Shown here one piece after another: positions 20,171 through 28,962 of a stretch of 64,000 bases of DNA. The position numbers and the translations under genes are program-made. Every line of letters begins with the position of its first letter. The first letter of the stretch is position 1. This DNA is from Mycobacterium gordonae. Its GTDB lineage: Bacteria > Actinomycetota > Actinomycetes > Mycobacteriales > Mycobacteriaceae. Under the pieces are notes generated by a model. It worked only from the letters and a program-made list of their open reading frames with translations. It did no database searches and was not told where the DNA came from. Location: positions 6,604,739-6,668,738 of the forward strand of contig NZ_CP070973.1 in assembly GCF_017086405.1 (NCBI RefSeq), given 5' to 3'.

Positions 20171-21354
20171 GTGCACCAATGCGATTCGGCGTTTTCATCA
20201 CGCCGTTTCACCCGACCGGCCAATCTCCGACGGTGGCTCTGGAGTACGACATGGAGCGTGTCGTCGCGCTGGACCGCCTGGGCTATGACGAGGCATGGTT
20301 CGGCGAACACCATTCCGGCGGCTACGAATTGATCGCCTGCCCCGAGGTCTTCATCGCGGCTGCCGCCGAACGCACCAAGCACATCCGACTGGGCACCGGC
20401 GTAGTTTCGCTGCCCTACCACCATCCGCTGATGGTGGCCGACCGCTGGGTACTGCTGGATCATCTGACCCGGGGGCGGGTGATGTTCGGCACCGGACCTG
20501 GTGCGCTGCCCTCCGACGCGTACATGATGGGTATCGATCCGGTCGACCAGCGACGGATGATGCAGGAATCCCTGGAGGCGATCCTGGCGTTGTTCCGGGC
20601 CGCACCGGAAGAACGCATCGACCGTCACACCGAGTGGTTCACCCTGCGCGATGCCCAGCTGCACATCCGACCTTACACCTGGCCATATCCCGAGATATCG
20701 ACTGCCGCAATGATTTCACCGTCCGGGCCGCGCCTGGCCGGCGCCCTAGGCACCTCACTGCTGTCGCTGTCGATGTCGGTGCCCGGCGGATTCGCGGCAC
20801 TGGAGAACACCTGGAACGTGGTGTGCGAGCAGGCCGCTAAGGCGGGTCGGCCGGAGCCCGACCGTAACGGCTGGCGGGTCCTGAGCATCATGCACATCGC
20901 GGACACGCGCGATCAGGCGATTGAGGATTGCACCTATGGGCTGATGGACTTCGCCAAGTATTTCGGCGCTGCAGGCTTCGTGCCACTGTCCAACACGGTC
21001 GAAGGCGCGCAGTCACCCCGCGAGTTCGTCGAAGACTATGCCGCCAAGGGGAACTGCTGCATCGGAACCCCCGAAGTCGCGATCGCTCACATCGAAGATC
21101 TGCTGGACCGCTCGGGCGGCTTCGGGACCTTGCTGCTGCTCGGGCATGACTGGGCGTCGCCGCAGGCGACCTTTCACTCCTATGATCTGTTCGCCCGCAA
21201 GGTTATTCCCCACTTCAAGGGTCAACTGGAAGCGCCACGCGCATCCCATGAATGGGCCAGGGACAAGCGAGAGGAGCTGATCGGGCGGGCGGGCCAGGCC
21301 GTCGTGCAGGCGATCACCCAGCACGTAGCCGAACACGACGGAACCGCCAACTGA
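20164..21354 (+). CDS. Luciferase-like flavin monooxygenase (Rv3618-like)
   Basis: A 396-residue member of the bacterial luciferase (LLM) TIM-barrel family, closely matching Rv3618 in length. The N-terminal RFGVFITPFHPTGQSP and YDEAWFGEHHSGGYE blocks are typical of reduced-flavin-dependent monooxygenases. The ATG at 20164 overlaps the ephA stop by 7 bp and has GGAG 5 nt upstream, so it is preferred over an internal Met five codons later. It likely works with the epoxide hydrolase and the following dehydrogenase; the substrate is not known. Confidence 0.94.
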   Translation: MVSAPMRFGVFITPFHPTGQSPTVALEYDMERVVALDRLGYDEAWFGEHHSGGYELIACPEVFIAAAAERTKHIRLGTGVVSLPYHHPLMVADRWVLLDHLTRGRVMFGTGPGALPSDAYMMGIDPVDQRRMMQESLEAILALFRAAPEERIDRHTEWFTLRDAQLHIRPYTWPYPEISTAAMISPSGPRLAGALGTSLLSLSMSVPGGFAALENTWNVVCEQAAKAGRPEPDRNGWRVLSIMHIADTRDQAIEDCTYGLMDFAKYFGAAGFVPLSNTVEGAQSPREFVEDYAAKGNCCIGTPEVAIAHIEDLLDRSGGFGTLLLLGHDWASPQATFHSYDLFARKVIPHFKGQLEAPRASHEWARDKREELIGRAGQAVVQAITQHVAEHDGTAN

Positions 21355-22367
21355 TGCGCGCGTCGGTGCTGCGCGACGGTCGGATGGTCTACCGTGACGA
21401 CGTGCCGGATCCGGTTCCAGGACCCGGCCAGGTGCTGGTCGCGGTGCGGTGTTGCGGAATCTGCGGCTCGGATCTGCATTTCGCGGCGCACGGCGCCGAC
21501 GTCGTGGCGCTGAGCAACCAGCTGGCCCGGGGACGGGGCAGCATGAACTTGGATCTCAACCAAGACGTCTTCATGGGCCACGAGTTCAGTGCCGAGGTGC
21601 TCGAAGCCGGACCCAACACCGAAACTGAACCACCCGGTACGTTGGTAACGTCGATCCCGGTGGTGTTGTCCGACAAAGGTATTGAGCCCATCGTCTTCAG
21701 CAACACCACGCTTGGCGGCTATGCCGAGCGGATGTTGCTCTCCGCTCCGCTGCTGCTGCCCATTCCCAACGGCCTGGACCCCAGACACGCCGCACTGGCC
21801 GAACCGATGGCGGTGGGACTGCATGCGGTGAACAAGTCCGCCATCCAGGCGGGCGAGACCGCCCTGGTGATCGGCTGCGGACCGATCGGAATCGCCATCA
21901 TCGCGGCGCTGCGGCTGCGCGGCGTGGAAGCCATTGTGGCGTCAGACTTCTCGCCGAAGCGCCGCGAGCTGGCGGCCAAGATGGGCGCACACCGGACGGT
22001 GGACCCGGCGCAGGGATCCCCGTTCGACAGCGTCAAGGCGCGAGTGGTGTTCGAGGCGGTCGGGGTGCCCGGCATCATCGACGACATCATGCGGCGGGCG
22101 CGCAACGGTACCCGACTGGTCGTCGCCGGCGTGTGCATGCAACCCGACTCTGTGCACCCGTTCTTCGGCATCGCCAAGGAGATCAACCTGCAGTTCGTCA
22201 ACGCCTATACGCCCGAGGAGTTCGCCGACTCGTTGCGTGCGATCGGCGAGGGCCGCATCGATGTCGCGCCGATGATCACCGGTCAGGTGGACCTGACGGA
22301 CGTCGGGGCGGCCTTCGACGATCTCGCAGATCCGGAGCGGCACTGCAAGATTCTGGTCACGCCGTAG
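21354..22367 (+). CDS. Zinc-binding medium-chain alcohol dehydrogenase, no structural-zinc lobe
   Basis: A 337-residue MDR-family oxidoreductase. The catalytic zinc site is indicated by CGICGSD and MGHEFS, and the NAD(P) Rossmann motif is VIGCGPIG. The four-cysteine structural-zinc loop found after the catalytic half in classical ADHs is absent. The ATG overlaps the upstream stop (TGATG), making it the third gene of the ephA operon. In M. tuberculosis Rv3618 is instead followed by esxV/esxW. Its stop is 5 bp from the convergent PPE stop. Oxidation of an alcohol or diol produced by EphA is a reasonable inference. Confidence 0.92.
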   Translation: MRASVLRDGRMVYRDDVPDPVPGPGQVLVAVRCCGICGSDLHFAAHGADVVALSNQLARGRGSMNLDLNQDVFMGHEFSAEVLEAGPNTETEPPGTLVTSIPVVLSDKGIEPIVFSNTTLGGYAERMLLSAPLLLPIPNGLDPRHAALAEPMAVGLHAVNKSAIQAGETALVIGCGPIGIAIIAALRLRGVEAIVASDFSPKRRELAAKMGAHRTVDPAQGSPFDSVKARVVFEAVGVPGIIDDIMRRARNGTRLVVAGVCMQPDSVHPFFGIAKEINLQFVNAYTPEEFADSLRAIGEGRIDVAPMITGQVDLTDVGAAFDDLADPERHCKILVTP

Positions 22368-22372
22368 GCGGC

Positions 22373-23614
22373 TTAACCCGCAAAGGGTGGCCGTGTCATG
22401 ACGGTCGGGTGAAATCCGTAACGGGGCGCGTTGGCGGCCGCTCCGCGTCCCAGTCCACCCGCCAACGGCATGCCGCCGAGCATGTGCTGACTGGGTTCGG
22501 GAGCCACCGCCGCGTTGGCGCCCGCGCCACTGAACGGCAGCGTCGAAACGCGGCCGAGCCCGGGCGTCGCGGAAGCCCAGGCGTTGGGAACCGACAAACC
22601 GCCGATCTGTGCGGCGGTGCCGATCCCACCCAGGCCAGGCAGCAGCGAAGGGGCTGGGATCGCGGCCGGCAACGCCTGCAACACTTTTGCACCCTCCGAG
22701 GCGGCATGCGGCAACATTGCGGCGCTGAGACCCTGAATGTCTCTGAAGGCAGTACCGAAGAGCCTGACCGGAGAGACCAACCTGATGAAGGCATCAAAGC
22801 CTGTGCTGCCGTCAATTGTTGCCGAACCCGTCAAGCCCTCCACCACGTCACCGAACAGTCCGCCGACGACGATCCCGTCACCGTTGGAGTTCCAGGTATG
22901 GCCAGTTAAGCCAAGTGCCGCAGCCGGATTGGTCAGCCAGGGCGGAGTGTTGGTGAACCCGGCGAGGCCGAGCAGGCTGGTGGGCAGGGAATTGATCATC
23001 TGTTGCAGCGCAACGGTATCCGCCGCGGCGGCACTGCCGGCAGCCTGACCCACCGCCGCCGCCTGGGCTGCCGGGCCGGACGGTGTGGTGGCCGATTTCG
23101 GCGGTACGAATTCGGGCAGTGTGGTCGCCGCGGCCGAAGTACCAGCATAGCTGTACATGGTGCTCGCGTCCTGTGCCCACATCTCGGCGTAGTCGGCCTC
23201 CACCACCGCGATGGCCGGGGTGTTCTGCCCAAAGATGTTGGTAGCAACTAAGGTTGCGAGCAAAGCACGGTTCGCCGCCACCTCCGCTGGAGGTACAGTG
23301 CCGACGAACGCAGCCTCGTAGGCGCCCGCCGCGGCAGCGGCTTGGGCTCCGGCCTGTTCGGCTTGGGCAGCGGTCGTGCTCAACCAGGTCAAGTGCGGCG
23401 CGACCGCGACGGACATGGCCGCCGACGCGGGCCCCAACCACGGTCCCGCCGCGACGCCGGACAGCAACGACCGGTAAGACGCCGCGGTTCCCTGCAGTTC
23501 TGTGGCCAGGTTTTCCCAGGCGGCCGCGGCAGTCAGCATTGGTCCGGCACCGGGGCCGGAGTACATCAAGGTCGAGTTGACCTCCGGTGGCATCAGCGCG
23601 AAATCCATTGGCAT
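22373..23614 (-). CDS. PPE family protein, SVP subgroup
   Basis: A 413-residue protein with the PPE domain at residues 1-~180 (MDFALMPPEVNSTLMY; WxG-type turn in GPWLGP) and the GxxSVPxxW signature (GGLSVPNAW) in the C-terminal half, placing it in the PPE-SVP subgroup. Start is the ATG at 23614, or the one two codons later. It is 6 bp downstream of a PE gene, the standard arrangement for a co-secreted PE-PPE heterodimer of a type VII (ESX-5-type) system. It is closely related to the second PPE at 24435-25682, indicating tandem duplication. Confidence 0.93.
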   Translation of the reverse strand: MPMDFALMPPEVNSTLMYSGPGAGPMLTAAAAWENLATELQGTAASYRSLLSGVAAGPWLGPASAAMSVAVAPHLTWLSTTAAQAEQAGAQAAAAAGAYEAAFVGTVPPAEVAANRALLATLVATNIFGQNTPAIAVVEADYAEMWAQDASTMYSYAGTSAAATTLPEFVPPKSATTPSGPAAQAAAVGQAAGSAAAADTVALQQMINSLPTSLLGLAGFTNTPPWLTNPAAALGLTGHTWNSNGDGIVVGGLFGDVVEGLTGSATIDGSTGFDAFIRLVSPVRLFGTAFRDIQGLSAAMLPHAASEGAKVLQALPAAIPAPSLLPGLGGIGTAAQIGGLSVPNAWASATPGLGRVSTLPFSGAGANAAVAPEPSQHMLGGMPLAGGLGRGAAANAPRYGFHPTVMTRPPFAG

Positions 23615-23620
23615 GTCCCG

Positions 23621-23920
23621 CTAGGCGACCGTTGTCGCGTTGGCGGCCTCGGTATCGGCGTAGGACCCGGCGGAGATGGCCAACGTGGTCGCCAATTCGT
23701 GTTGCACAGCGGCAGCCTGAGCGCTGATCACCTGGTACACCCTGGCGTGGGCGGCGAACTGGGCTGCGGTCAGAACAGAAACCATATCCGCCGCGGCAGC
23801 CACCACTCCGGTCGTAGGCGCCGCCGCCAGCTCGTCCCCCGCCCTGGCGACGGCATTGATCGACTGCAACTCACCAGCGACTCCGGCCACGATCTCTGGC
23901 CGCGCTATCACGAGTGACAT
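23621..23920 (-). CDS. PE family protein (99 aa)
   Basis: A 99-residue PE protein starting MSLVIARPEIVAGVAGELQS with GGGAGG 6 nt before the ATG. It consists of the helical PE hairpin alone and ends with the YxxxD/E secretion signal (YADTE). It pairs with the PPE gene 6 bp downstream. Exact function is unknown. Confidence 0.93.
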   Translation of the reverse strand: MSLVIARPEIVAGVAGELQSINAVARAGDELAAAPTTGVVAAAADMVSVLTAAQFAAHARVYQVISAQAAAVQHELATTLAISAGSYADTEAANATTVA

Positions 23921-24434
23921 GTTTTTCCTCCCTAAAAGCATGTTGTGAAAGCAACTTCCCCCGAAGCACTTCTCAATCGGCGGCCACGCTGACTACGCCC
24001 GAGGGTCTGCGAAGCGGCCACTGGCCAGGCTAGGGGAGCGACCTCGGGGCAGCACAAGGGTTTCGATGGCCTGTTCATCATGGAGTTGGCAACAATTCAT
24101 CTGCCACAAGGGGTCTCAGTGTTAAGATCCCGATTCTATGAGCCATGTATGAATATTCCAACTTTCGACGTATCTGCGCCACCCTCCTTCTCCTGTCGAA
24201 AGCATTTGTGCCCCAATTGGTTTGCTGTTGCGCGATCGCCGACGGGCGGAGTCGGGCTCGTAGCCCACTCACAAGAAGGCGAATCATCCTCTTGGCGAAA
24301 GACTTTCGGGTTTGACGGGACGTTGGAAGAAGGCACCGGGCTTCGATTGGACCGCAGGCGCGCCACGAATGCGAAACGGCGGCAGTTCACACTGCCGCCG
24401 TCCGCTTTGTTGCCGAAACTATCTTGTGCTGCCG
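23921..24434. other. Intergenic region upstream of the first-listed PE-PPE pair
   Basis: A gene-free stretch of about 510 bp. Block 24069-24106 is 28/38 identical to 26123-26160, ahead of the other PE-PPE pair, so both pairs share a duplicated leader. A TATGAGCCATGTATGAAT segment (24137-24154) resembles the AT-rich palindromes at 26192-26219. A hairpin near 24376 is listed separately. Confidence 0.6.
24376..24401 (-). terminator. Terminator hairpin after the second PPE gene
   Basis: An 11-bp perfect stem (24376-24386 with 24391-24401), a TCAC loop and a following TTTCGC on the minus strand, 34 bp beyond the PPE stop. Confidence 0.7.
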
Positions 24435-25682
24435 TTATCCCCCTGACGGCGGCTGCACGACCATGGTCGGCTTGAACCCGTAGCGTGGTGCGGCAAAGTT
24501 GGCCACACTGCGACCCGCGCCCGCTCCCGGCATCATGGGCAACCCGCCAAACGCCGCCGTGGCAGGTTCGGCGGCGGCAGCCCCACTCATTCCGTTCAGC
24601 GCCACAGTGATCGGGTTGACCGCCGGAGTGCTGACCCAGCTGGCCGGGACTGACACCGCACCGACCTTGGCCGCGTTACCGGCCGCTCCGACGATTCCGC
24701 CCAGCGCGTTGCCCAGTCCGCTGCCGAAGGTGGGAGCAACGGCCGCGGCAGCGCCCTCGGCGGCCTTCGCGGCGCCCTCGGCGGCCTTCGCGGCCGCAGG
24801 GAACGCGCTGTGGAAGAGGCCGTCGATGTCCTTCAGCGCCGTAGTGGAGAGACGGAACGGCGAGATCAGCCTGATGTAAGAGTCGAATGCGGTGCTGGCA
24901 TCCAGCGTTGCCGATCCGGTCAGGCCCTCCACCACGTCGCCCAGCATTCCGTTGACGACGATCCCATCACCGGTGGCGTTCCAGGTGTGCCCGGTAAGAC
25001 CCAGCGCCGCCTGCGGGTTGGCCAACCACGGCGGCGTGTTCGTCAGGCCGGCCATCTGGCTCAATGCCTTCGGTATCTCATGCAGACCTGCCGCCGCAGC
25101 CGCCGAGTTCAGCGCATTGAACTGCGCGTTCACCTGGGCGCCCAACCCGGCCAGACTGGTGGCCACGTGCTGTGGAGTCAACACCGGCAGCGCTGTTGCC
25201 GCCGCCGACGCCCCGGAGTACCCGTACATCGCGGCCGCATCCTGTGCCCACATTTCAAGGTACTGAGCCTCGGTGGCCGCGATGGCCGCGGTGTTCTGGC
25301 CGAGGAAGTTGGTCGCCAGCAGGGCCGCCAACAGCGCCCGATTGGCCGCGACCACTTGGGGAGGCACCGTGGCCAGGAATGCGGCCTCGAAGGCGCTCGC
25401 CGCCGCGGCTGCTTGCGAGCCCGCCTGTGCGGCCTTCTCGGCGGCGCCATTCAGCCACGCAATCTGCGGTGTCGCCGCGGCCGCCATGGCGGCCGAAGAC
25501 GGCCCCTGCCAGGGCCCGTCGGTCAGGCTGATCACGACCGCACCGTACGAGGCCGCAACGGCCTGCAACTCGCCGGCCAACGCGTCCCACGCCGCGGCGG
25601 CGGCCAGCATCGGGCCCGAACCGGCGCCGGTGTACATCAACGTGGAGTTGACCTCCGGCGGAAAAGCTGCGAAGTCCACCAT
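24435..25682 (-). CDS. PPE family protein, SVP subgroup (tandem paralogue)
   Basis: A 415-residue PPE protein: MVDFAAFPPEVNSTLMY start, GPWQGP turn, and SVP signature VGAVSVPASW. Long blocks are shared with the PPE at 22373-23614 (GLTGHTWN, GDVVEGLTGSAT, APRYGF), so the two PE-PPE pairs arose by duplication. It contains an exact 21-bp internal tandem repeat around 24748-24790, encoding AAKAAEG twice. It lies 11 bp after its PE partner. Confidence 0.93.
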   Translation of the reverse strand: MVDFAAFPPEVNSTLMYTGAGSGPMLAAAAAWDALAGELQAVAASYGAVVISLTDGPWQGPSSAAMAAAATPQIAWLNGAAEKAAQAGSQAAAAASAFEAAFLATVPPQVVAANRALLAALLATNFLGQNTAAIAATEAQYLEMWAQDAAAMYGYSGASAAATALPVLTPQHVATSLAGLGAQVNAQFNALNSAAAAAGLHEIPKALSQMAGLTNTPPWLANPQAALGLTGHTWNATGDGIVVNGMLGDVVEGLTGSATLDASTAFDSYIRLISPFRLSTTALKDIDGLFHSAFPAAAKAAEGAAKAAEGAAAAVAPTFGSGLGNALGGIVGAAGNAAKVGAVSVPASWVSTPAVNPITVALNGMSGAAAAEPATAAFGGLPMMPGAGAGRSVANFAAPRYGFKPTMVVQPPSGG

Positions 25683-25693
25683 GAATAGCGTCC

Positions 25694-25993
25694 CTAACCG
25701 ATCGTGGCGGCGTTAGCGCCCTCAGTGATCCCATAAGACGCCGCGCTGAGTCCCAGGGTCGCCGCCAACTGCTCTTGAACCGCCACAGCCTGAGCGCTGA
25801 TCTCCTGGTAGAGATTCGCGTGGCTGGCGAACTGGGTGGCAGTCAGCAGTGAGACCAGGTCCGACGCGGCCGGAGCGATGGCGGTGGTGGGGCCTGCGGC
25901 GGCCGAATTGCCGGCGCGCATGGCCGCGTTGATGGACTGCAACTCCCCCGCGGCACCAGCCAGCGTGTCGGGCTCTGCGTAGACGAGCGACAT
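25694..25993 (-). CDS. PE family protein (99 aa, tandem paralogue)
   Basis: A 99-residue PE protein starting MSLVYAEPDTLAGAAGELQS, with GGGAGG 6 nt upstream and a YGITE secretion motif near the end. It has the same length as the PE at 23621-23920 and is the first gene of the second PE-PPE pair. Confidence 0.93.
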   Translation of the reverse strand: MSLVYAEPDTLAGAAGELQSINAAMRAGNSAAAGPTTAIAPAASDLVSLLTATQFASHANLYQEISAQAVAVQEQLAATLGLSAASYGITEGANAATIG

Positions 25994-26656
25994 GAGATTT
26001 CCTCCCTGGTTTGCAATGAGCATCGGCAGCGTGGCGCGCCGAATGACTCCGTCGTCACCGGCGCGTTAGCGGATCTGGACTCACGTTAAGCAGCGGGATG
26101 GGACCTCCACATGCTTCGCACAGCCTGTTCATTGTCGAGTTAACGATTATTCATTTGCTAACCGATAAGCGCAGGACAGAGAGCGTCCAGTTATGAATCA
26201 TATATGTTTCATATATGAAGTGAGGTTTCTATGAGTTACTCACTAAACGCCGTCAGGATCTAGCCGGATATGCTATGCATCTCGGCGCGCTGAGACAAAA
26301 GACCTGATCAACCGCGATTGAACACCTTGGAAACGGTGCCCACGGGTCGCCGGCGGGACTTCGAGCAGCCGTACGTCGGTCTCGCCACGCGGAAGCTGGG
26401 GCGAAAACCGCGTTTGAGCAGTTACCAAAGACCAATGAACCGCAGAGCGCAGTTGCGATGCGCACACGAAACGAGCCGCTGCGCGGACGAATTATTGCAG
26501 CCAGCTCGGGATAACACTTGAGGTGTGCGGGTGTCAGCGGGTCTACATGCCTTTGCTACACCACCACCAGGGCACGCCGCACCCGCGGCCGGAGGTCGAA
26601 GATTGAACAGCAGGTAAACAACTCCCGTCGCCCTGTCGGCGGTTAGGGTCACGGAC
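25994..26656. other. Intergenic region between PE and divergent lpqG
   Basis: About 660 bp without a credible gene. It holds the duplicated PE-PPE leader block (26123-26160) and an AT-rich patch at 26191-26220. In that patch TCATATATG occurs twice 11 bp apart (26198-26206, 26209-26217) and TTCATATATGAA (26208-26219) is a perfect palindrome. The patch is a candidate regulator or Lsr2-binding site. Confidence 0.6.
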
Positions 26657-27388
26657 ATGCCGACCGCAAACCGCTTCCGAACGTTGATCGTCGCAGCCAC
26701 CGCCGGCCTCACGCTCCTCACTTTGTCGGCCTGCGACTCCCACCCAGCGACACCCTCTCCGGGAGTCAATCCACGGCAGGTCACGGTCATCGGCTCGGGA
26801 GAGGTTCAGGGTGTCCCGGACACCTTGACCGCGAACGTGGCCATCGAGTTCGCCGCGGCCGACGTCACCACCGCCATGAACCAGACCAACGAGCGTCAGC
26901 AAGCCGTAATCAACGCACTGGTCGGTGCCGGCCTGGACCGCAAGGACATCCGCACCACCACAGTCAGCCTGCAGCCGCAGTACGCCACCCCCGAGACCAG
27001 CGGAACGACGACAATCACGGGCTACCGCGCCACCAACGGTGTCGAACTCAAGATCCACCCCACCGACGCAGCGTCCAAGCTGCTGGCCCTGGTCGTCAGC
27101 ACCGGGGGCGACGCCACCCGGATCGGCTCGGTCAACTATTCGATCGCCGACGACTCGCAGCTGGTCAAGGACGCGCGGGCCCGCGCCTTCGACGACGCCA
27201 AGTACCGCGCCCAGCAGTACGCCCAGCTCTCCGGACTGAGTCTGGGCAAGGTGCTGTCCATCTCGGAAGCCTCGGGTGCGACGCACCCGTCCGGCCCGCA
27301 GCCGGCGCCGCGCGCGTCGATGGCGCCGCTGGAACCGGGTCAGCAGACGGTGGGCTTCTCGGTGACCGCGGTGTGGGAGCTGACGTAG
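26657..27388 (+). CDS. lpqG: LpqG-like SIMPL-domain lipoprotein
   Basis: A 243-residue protein with a signal peptide and a lipobox ending LTLSAC (Cys at residue 26), so it should be a membrane-anchored exported lipoprotein. The remainder is a SIMPL (DUF541) domain with blocks VTVIGSGEVQGVPDT and DARARAFDDAKYRAQQYA. Function is unknown in mycobacteria; SIMPL proteins often form periplasmic oligomers. The gene directly abuts the convergent hpt stop. Confidence 0.92.
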   Translation: MPTANRFRTLIVAATAGLTLLTLSACDSHPATPSPGVNPRQVTVIGSGEVQGVPDTLTANVAIEFAAADVTTAMNQTNERQQAVINALVGAGLDRKDIRTTTVSLQPQYATPETSGTTTITGYRATNGVELKIHPTDAASKLLALVVSTGGDATRIGSVNYSIADDSQLVKDARARAFDDAKYRAQQYAQLSGLSLGKVLSISEASGATHPSGPQPAPRASMAPLEPGQQTVGFSVTAVWELT

Positions 27389-27964
27389 TTACTGGTAAAC
27401 CCGCGGGTCCAGCGTCCCGATGTAGGACAAATCGCGGTAGCGCTCGTCGTAATCCAGGCCGTAACCGACCACGAAATCGTTGGGGATGTCGAAGCCCACG
27501 TAGGAGATGTCGACGTTGGCGCCCACCGCCTCCGGCTTACGTAGCAGCGTGCACACCCGCAGCGAGCGTGGATGGCGGCTGGTCAGGTTGCGCAACAGCC
27601 ACGACAGGGTCAAGCCGGAGTCGACGACGTCCTCCACGATCAGCACGTCCCGGTCATGGATGTCGCGGTCGAGGTCTTTGAGGATGCGCACCACTCCCGA
27701 GGAGGACGTCGAGGAGCCGTAGGAGCTCACCGCCATGAACTCGAACTGGGTCGGCAGCGGGATGGCGCGCGCCAGATCCGTGACGAAGAGCACCGCGCCC
27801 TTCAGGACGGTGATCAACAGCAGGTCCTGGCCGGTGGTAGCCGCCAGATCCCGATAGTCCTCGCCGATCTGGTGCGCCAGCTCAGCGATGCGGTCCTGAA
27901 TCTGCTCCTGGGTGAGCAGCACCGACTTGATGTCCCCCGGGTACAGCTCCGCCGTCACGTGCAC
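27389..27964 (-). CDS. hpt: Hypoxanthine-guanine phosphoribosyltransferase
   Basis: Purine salvage enzyme that makes IMP/GMP from hypoxanthine/guanine and PRPP. The PRPP-binding motif VLIVEDVVDSGLT is intact, and the C-terminal LDYDERYRDLSYIGTL block is diagnostic. The start is uncertain: GTG at 27964 (giving VHVTAELYPGDI) is chosen, while GTG at 27958 or TTG at 27994 are alternatives; none has a strong Shine-Dalgarno. It follows tilS in a conserved tilS-hpt arrangement and is convergent with lpqG with no bases between the stops. Confidence 0.95.
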   Translation of the reverse strand: MHVTAELYPGDIKSVLLTQEQIQDRIAELAHQIGEDYRDLAATTGQDLLLITVLKGAVLFVTDLARAIPLPTQFEFMAVSSYGSSTSSSGVVRILKDLDRDIHDRDVLIVEDVVDSGLTLSWLLRNLTSRHPRSLRVCTLLRKPEAVGANVDISYVGFDIPNDFVVGYGLDYDERYRDLSYIGTLDPRVYQ

Positions 27965-28002
27965 AGCGTGCCACGCCCACCTGAGAAGAACCAACGCAGG
28001 CG

Positions 28003-28962
28003 TCAGATTGCCTGCTGGCGCAATACAAGTACGCCGTCACGCCGCCCGGCGAACAGGCGCCGACCCCGCAGCCTGGACCCGACCGCCACCCCGCCCTGCC
28101 CGCGCCACCCGGTGATCAGCGTGTCCACCCCACGGATCTGCTTGTCGGTCAGTCCGACCGCGCCGCCGGCCAGCAACCAACCGCGGATCACCCGCCGGCG
28201 CACCGGAGCGGGCAGCACGGCCAGCGCCGCGGTATCCAGCCCCGCCCCAGTCGAGACCCCCGGCAGCGCGTCGGCGGCGATCGCGTCGATCAGGTCGGTG
28301 TCCTCGCGCAGTGCCGTGGCGGTGCGCGCCAGCGCCTCGGCCACCCCGCCGCCCAGCACGTCCTCCAGCAGCGGCAGCACCTCGCCGCGCAACCTGGCAC
28401 GGGTGAAGCGGCGATCCGCGTTGTGCGGGTCCCGCCAAGGGGCCAAGCCGAGTTCGGTACACGCGCCGTGGGTCACCGTTCGCCGCACCCCGAGCAGCGG
28501 CCGGCACCACGGCGGATCGTGGGGACGCATGCCGGCGATGGACCGCGCCCCGGATCCCCGACCCAACCCCAGCAATACCGTCTCGGCTTGGTCGTCGAGC
28601 GTGTGCGCCAGCAGCACCGGCCCGTCCCGATTCGCATCGAGGGCGCGATAACGAGCGGCACGCGCGGCGGCCTCCGGGCCGCCGTCCGAGGTTACCGCTA
28701 CCCGCAGCACCCGCGCCTCCGTGCAACCGAGCGAAATAGCTTGTGCCCGTGCGGTTTCCGTGACAATCGCAGAGTCAGCCTGCAGGCCGTGGTCGACGAT
28801 CAACGCGGTGGTGGGCCGCAGCCGCGCCGCGACCGCGATCAGGGCCAGCGAATCCGGCCCGCCGGACAGGCCCACACACCAGCGATCCGTATCACCCAGA
28901 TATGTCTGCGCGAATTCGGTTACCGCCCTGCGCAGGTGGGCTACAGGACCCTGTCGATCCAT
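28003..28962 (-). CDS. tilS: tRNA(Ile)-lysidine synthetase
   Basis: A 319-residue N-type ATP pyrophosphatase with P-loop CVGLSGGPDSLAL. It modifies the CAU anticodon of tRNA-Ile2 to lysidine so that it reads AUA; it is essential in most bacteria. It is named mesJ in older M. tuberculosis annotation (Rv3625c). The ATG lies inside the 3' end of the upstream metalloprotease gene (22-bp overlap). Confidence 0.95.
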   Translation of the reverse strand: MDRQGPVAHLRRAVTEFAQTYLGDTDRWCVGLSGGPDSLALIAVAARLRPTTALIVDHGLQADSAIVTETARAQAISLGCTEARVLRVAVTSDGGPEAAARAARYRALDANRDGPVLLAHTLDDQAETVLLGLGRGSGARSIAGMRPHDPPWCRPLLGVRRTVTHGACTELGLAPWRDPHNADRRFTRARLRGEVLPLLEDVLGGGVAEALARTATALREDTDLIDAIAADALPGVSTGAGLDTAALAVLPAPVRRRVIRGWLLAGGAVGLTDKQIRGVDTLITGWRGQGGVAVGSRLRGRRLFAGRRDGVLVLRQQAI

